A stretch of 7,182 bases of DNA, from the NCBI GenBank assembly GCA_002403115.1, contig DHHE01000160.1, positions 1 to 7,182 of the forward strand, in the 5' to 3' direction. This stretch comes from a bacterium UBP2_UBA4780. GTDB lineage: Bacteria; Edwardsbacteria; AC1; EtOH8. Of the stretch, positions 5,828 through 7,182 are shown piece by piece. Each line of letters starts with the position of its first letter. The first letter of the stretch is position 1. The translations under genes were made by a program, and so were the position numbers. The notes under the pieces are model-generated. The model saw nothing but the letters and a program-made list of their open reading frames with translations, searched no databases and was not told the origin of the DNA.

Positions 5828-7182
5828 CTGATAATCACCACCCGGCGGCTGGCGCTCTGCCCGTCCGCCTCCAGCCTGGCCAGGTAAACACCGCTGGCCG
5901 GCCGTTTTCCGTCCTCCCCCCGTCCGTCCCAGGAGACCGTATTTCTCCCCGTCATCGGCGAATGAACGTTCCGGCGGGCCACCAGCCGTCCGGCCAGGTC
6001 GTAGATGCCAAGCGCCGCCGCCCCCCCGGCCAGCGGCCGCTCCAAGTCGAACTCGAAGACCACCGGGCCAGAGGCCGGGTTGGGACTGGCTGAGAGCCTC
6101 GAGACCAGCCTTCCCGTCCCCCCGCCCGGCCCGGACTTGGGCCAGGGGCTGACGACGTTGCTCATGTGGTAGATCTCCGGGGCGTAGCCGGGGTTGCCGC
6201 GCATGTCGGTCCAGGCCAGGTGCAGGTTGCCCCTGGCGTCGGCCGCCGCCGCCGGGCTTAACGAAGCCGCCTCCTGGAATGTCAGCCTCTGCTCGGCTCC
6301 CCAGTAACCCCGCTTGGACTGCACGGTGTAGATCTCGTTGCCGCCGTCCCGGTCGTCGGCCCAGAACAGGTCGACCAGGCTGTCGCCCCGGCAGGCCATC
6401 ACCGGCGCCCGGGAGTGGGAGAGGTCGAAGGTCACCCGCACCTCGGGCTCCCAGGCGCCGGTGGCAGCCGGAAGCCGCCGATAGTAGATCTCGCTGTTGC
6501 CGTCGCGGTAGTCCTCCCAGGCCAGGTGCAGGTTGCCCCCCTGGTCGGCCACCAGGCAGGGGATGTAGGCCCCGGCCGTGGAGCGGCTGACCGCGCTGTC
6601 GGTCCCCCAGCCGCCCGGGCCCTGGGTCATGAAGAATATCTGGTTGATGCCGGTGCGGAAATCCTGCCAGGCCACGGCCGGCCGGCCCTGGGTGCTGGCG
6701 GCGCTGGGATAGGAGGAGGCCGATCCCTGGGGGGCAGCGCAGTATTCGCCCTGCCAGGCCGAGCCGTCGAACATCCTGTGGTACAGCCTGAAGGTGCCAC
6801 CACGGTTGTCCTGCCAGAACACGTCCAGCCTGCCCCCCGGCCCGGCGGCGACTGCCGGATGCCAGGAGAACTGGGGATGGGTGGTGAGCTTGACGGCCGC
6901 CGACCAGACGCTGTTGTAAAGCGAGCGGTGGACGATGTCGTAGTTCCCCTGGTCCGGGTAGTTGACGTCGTTGCTCTCCCAGACCACGTGCAGCCTCCCG
7001 GACTGGTCGACGGCGCAGGAGGCGTTCCAATTTTGGAAGCCTGAATTGAGGAAAGCGCCTATCAGGGCGTCCTCGGACCAGGCGCTTCCGTCGAAATACT
7101 TGAAGAAAATCCGGCACCCGCGATTCGGGGCGGGGCCCATGCGATAGTCGTGCCAGACCAGGTAGACCGTGTCGCCGGAGGC
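5824..7182 (-). CDS. Secreted beta-propeller repeat protein with C-terminal T9SS sorting domain (5' end outside window)
   Basis: The frame is open from the right edge to a TGA at 5826-5824, giving 452 visible residues. The Met codon at 7140 is internal, because the 14 upstream codons (…VYLVWHDYR) already encode a repeat motif. Seven blade motifs of the type [LV]-x-[LV]-x-W-x-[DS]-x-[RD] occur at residues 6-14, 64-72, 119-127, 168-176, 218-226, 270-278 and 320-328, spaced 49-58 residues. Each is usually followed by an I-Y/F-Y-type strand. This looks like a BNR/sialidase-like beta-propeller, but no canonical Asp-box (SxDxGxTW) or sialidase active site is visible, so I assign no enzyme activity. 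From ~363 the chain enters a T9SS type A-like sorting domain: SASPNPASGPVVFEF, then ALGIYDLAGRLV, then SWDGRGEDGKR, ASGVYLARL and a basic-hydrophobic end RRVVIIR. Known cargo of this type is exported through the outer membrane and processed by PorU, which is encoded 24 bp downstream. The biological ligand or role is unknown. Confidence 0.85.
   Translation of the reverse strand, partial: ASGDTVYLVWHDYRMGPAPNRGCRIFFKYFDGSAWSEDALIGAFLNSGFQNWNASCAVDQSGRLHVVWESNDVNYPDQGNYDIVHRSLYNSVWSAAVKLTTHPQFSWHPAVAAGPGGRLDVFWQDNRGGTFRLYHRMFDGSAWQGEYCAAPQGSASSYPSAASTQGRPAVAWQDFRTGINQIFFMTQGPGGWGTDSAVSRSTAGAYIPCLVADQGGNLHLAWEDYRDGNSEIYYRRLPAATGAWEPEVRVTFDLSHSRAPVMACRGDSLVDLFWADDRDGGNEIYTVQSKRGYWGAEQRLTFQEAASLSPAAAADARGNLHLAWTDMRGNPGYAPEIYHMSNVVSPWPKSGPGGGTGRLVSRLSASPNPASGPVVFEFDLERPLAGGAAALGIYDLAGRLVARRNVHSPMTGRNTVSWDGRGEDGKRPASGVYLARLEADGQSASRRVVIIR
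6211..6233 (-). repeat. 23-base direct repeat, copy A (partner at 6517-6539)
   Basis: The plus strand here contains CCAGGCCAGGTGCAGGTTGC followed by CCC, identical to 6517-6539. The two copies are 306 bases apart, exactly 102 codons or two blade lengths, and both encode GNLHLAW in blades 7 and 5. It is therefore coding-repeat homology, not a separate element. Confidence 0.7.
6517..6539 (-). repeat. 23-base direct repeat, copy B (partner at 6211-6233)
   Basis: This is the second copy of the 23-base identity described at 6211-6233, lying in blade 5. An exact match at the nucleotide level, including synonymous positions, hints at relatively recent duplication or gene conversion between blades two units apart. 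Confidence 0.7.

Larger units (their letters stand above)
6199..7167 (-). repeat. Seven tandem ~50-residue beta-propeller blade repeats (coding)
   Basis: The interval runs from the first to the last W-x-D-x-R-type motif in the protein. The visible motifs are VYLVWHDYR, LHVVWESND, LDVFWQDNR, PAVAWQDFR, LHLAWEDYR, VDLFWADDR and LHLAWTDMR. Motif starts are 58, 55, 49, 50, 52 and 50 residues apart. The repeats have diverged in DNA sequence except for short identical tracts. More blades may lie upstream of the window, so the total blade number cannot be given. Confidence 0.8.

Noticed and set aside
3118..6093. A 991-codon open frame on the plus strand, antisense to porU and crossing into the propeller gene
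   Set aside because: Its product is a low-diversity Gly/Val/Arg/Gln-rich chain with no domain, signal or motif. It mirrors well-supported minus-strand domains with intact catalytic residues. GC-rich coding DNA often leaves such antisense frames open.
5801..7117. A 438-codon minus-strand frame overlapping the propeller gene in another frame
   Set aside because: The translation is Arg/Pro/Gly-rich and disordered-looking, while the overlapping frame shows regular blade motifs and a sorting domain. Only its last eight codons are of possible regulatory interest.
5824..7182. Active sialidase (neuraminidase)
   Set aside because: The repeats are propeller-like, but no canonical Asp-boxes, FRIP-type arginine motif or catalytic residues are visible, so only a propeller fold is claimed.

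Overview
The window is a GC-rich (about two-thirds G+C by eye), fully coding piece of a bacterial genome. It holds three genes, all on the minus strand and packed head to tail, so transcription runs from the right edge to the left. The gene families point to the type IX secretion system (T9SS), which is confined largely to the Bacteroidetes/Fibrobacteres/Chlorobi (FCB) supergroup and related uncultivated phyla. The high GC and the lack of clear Shine-Dalgarno sites suggest a candidate-phylum FCB relative rather than a typical AT-rich Bacteroidetes. This placement is an inference from gene content only.

Layout in transcription order. (1) 7182-5824: the 3' part of a gene for a secreted repeat protein. 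It shows seven beta-propeller-like blade motifs followed by a C-terminal T9SS-type sorting domain. Its 5' end lies outside the window. (2) 5799-997: a complete 1600-residue C25-family cysteine protease with a signal peptide, an intact His/Cys dyad (His810, Cys844), a chain of Ig-like/CARDB-like domains and a terminal sorting-domain-like module. It is best read as the T9SS sortase PorU. (3) 983-1: a PorV/PorQ-family outer-membrane beta-barrel protein, almost complete, cut by the left edge probably only a few residues before its stop.

PorU next to PorV is the arrangement known from Bacteroidetes. In the T9SS, PorV collects cargo leaving the translocon and PorU cleaves and transfers its C-terminal sorting domain at the cell surface. 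The upstream propeller protein carries such a domain and is a natural cargo candidate for the machine encoded directly downstream. Gaps are 24 bp (gene 1 to porU) and 13 bp or 1 bp (porU to porV, depending on start). There is no room for promoters or terminators, so one operon with translational coupling is likely.

No RNA gene, mobile element, CRISPR array or credible plus-strand gene was found. No stretch longer than 24 bp lies outside the three genes. Long plus-strand open frames are antisense shadows of GC-rich coding sequence.
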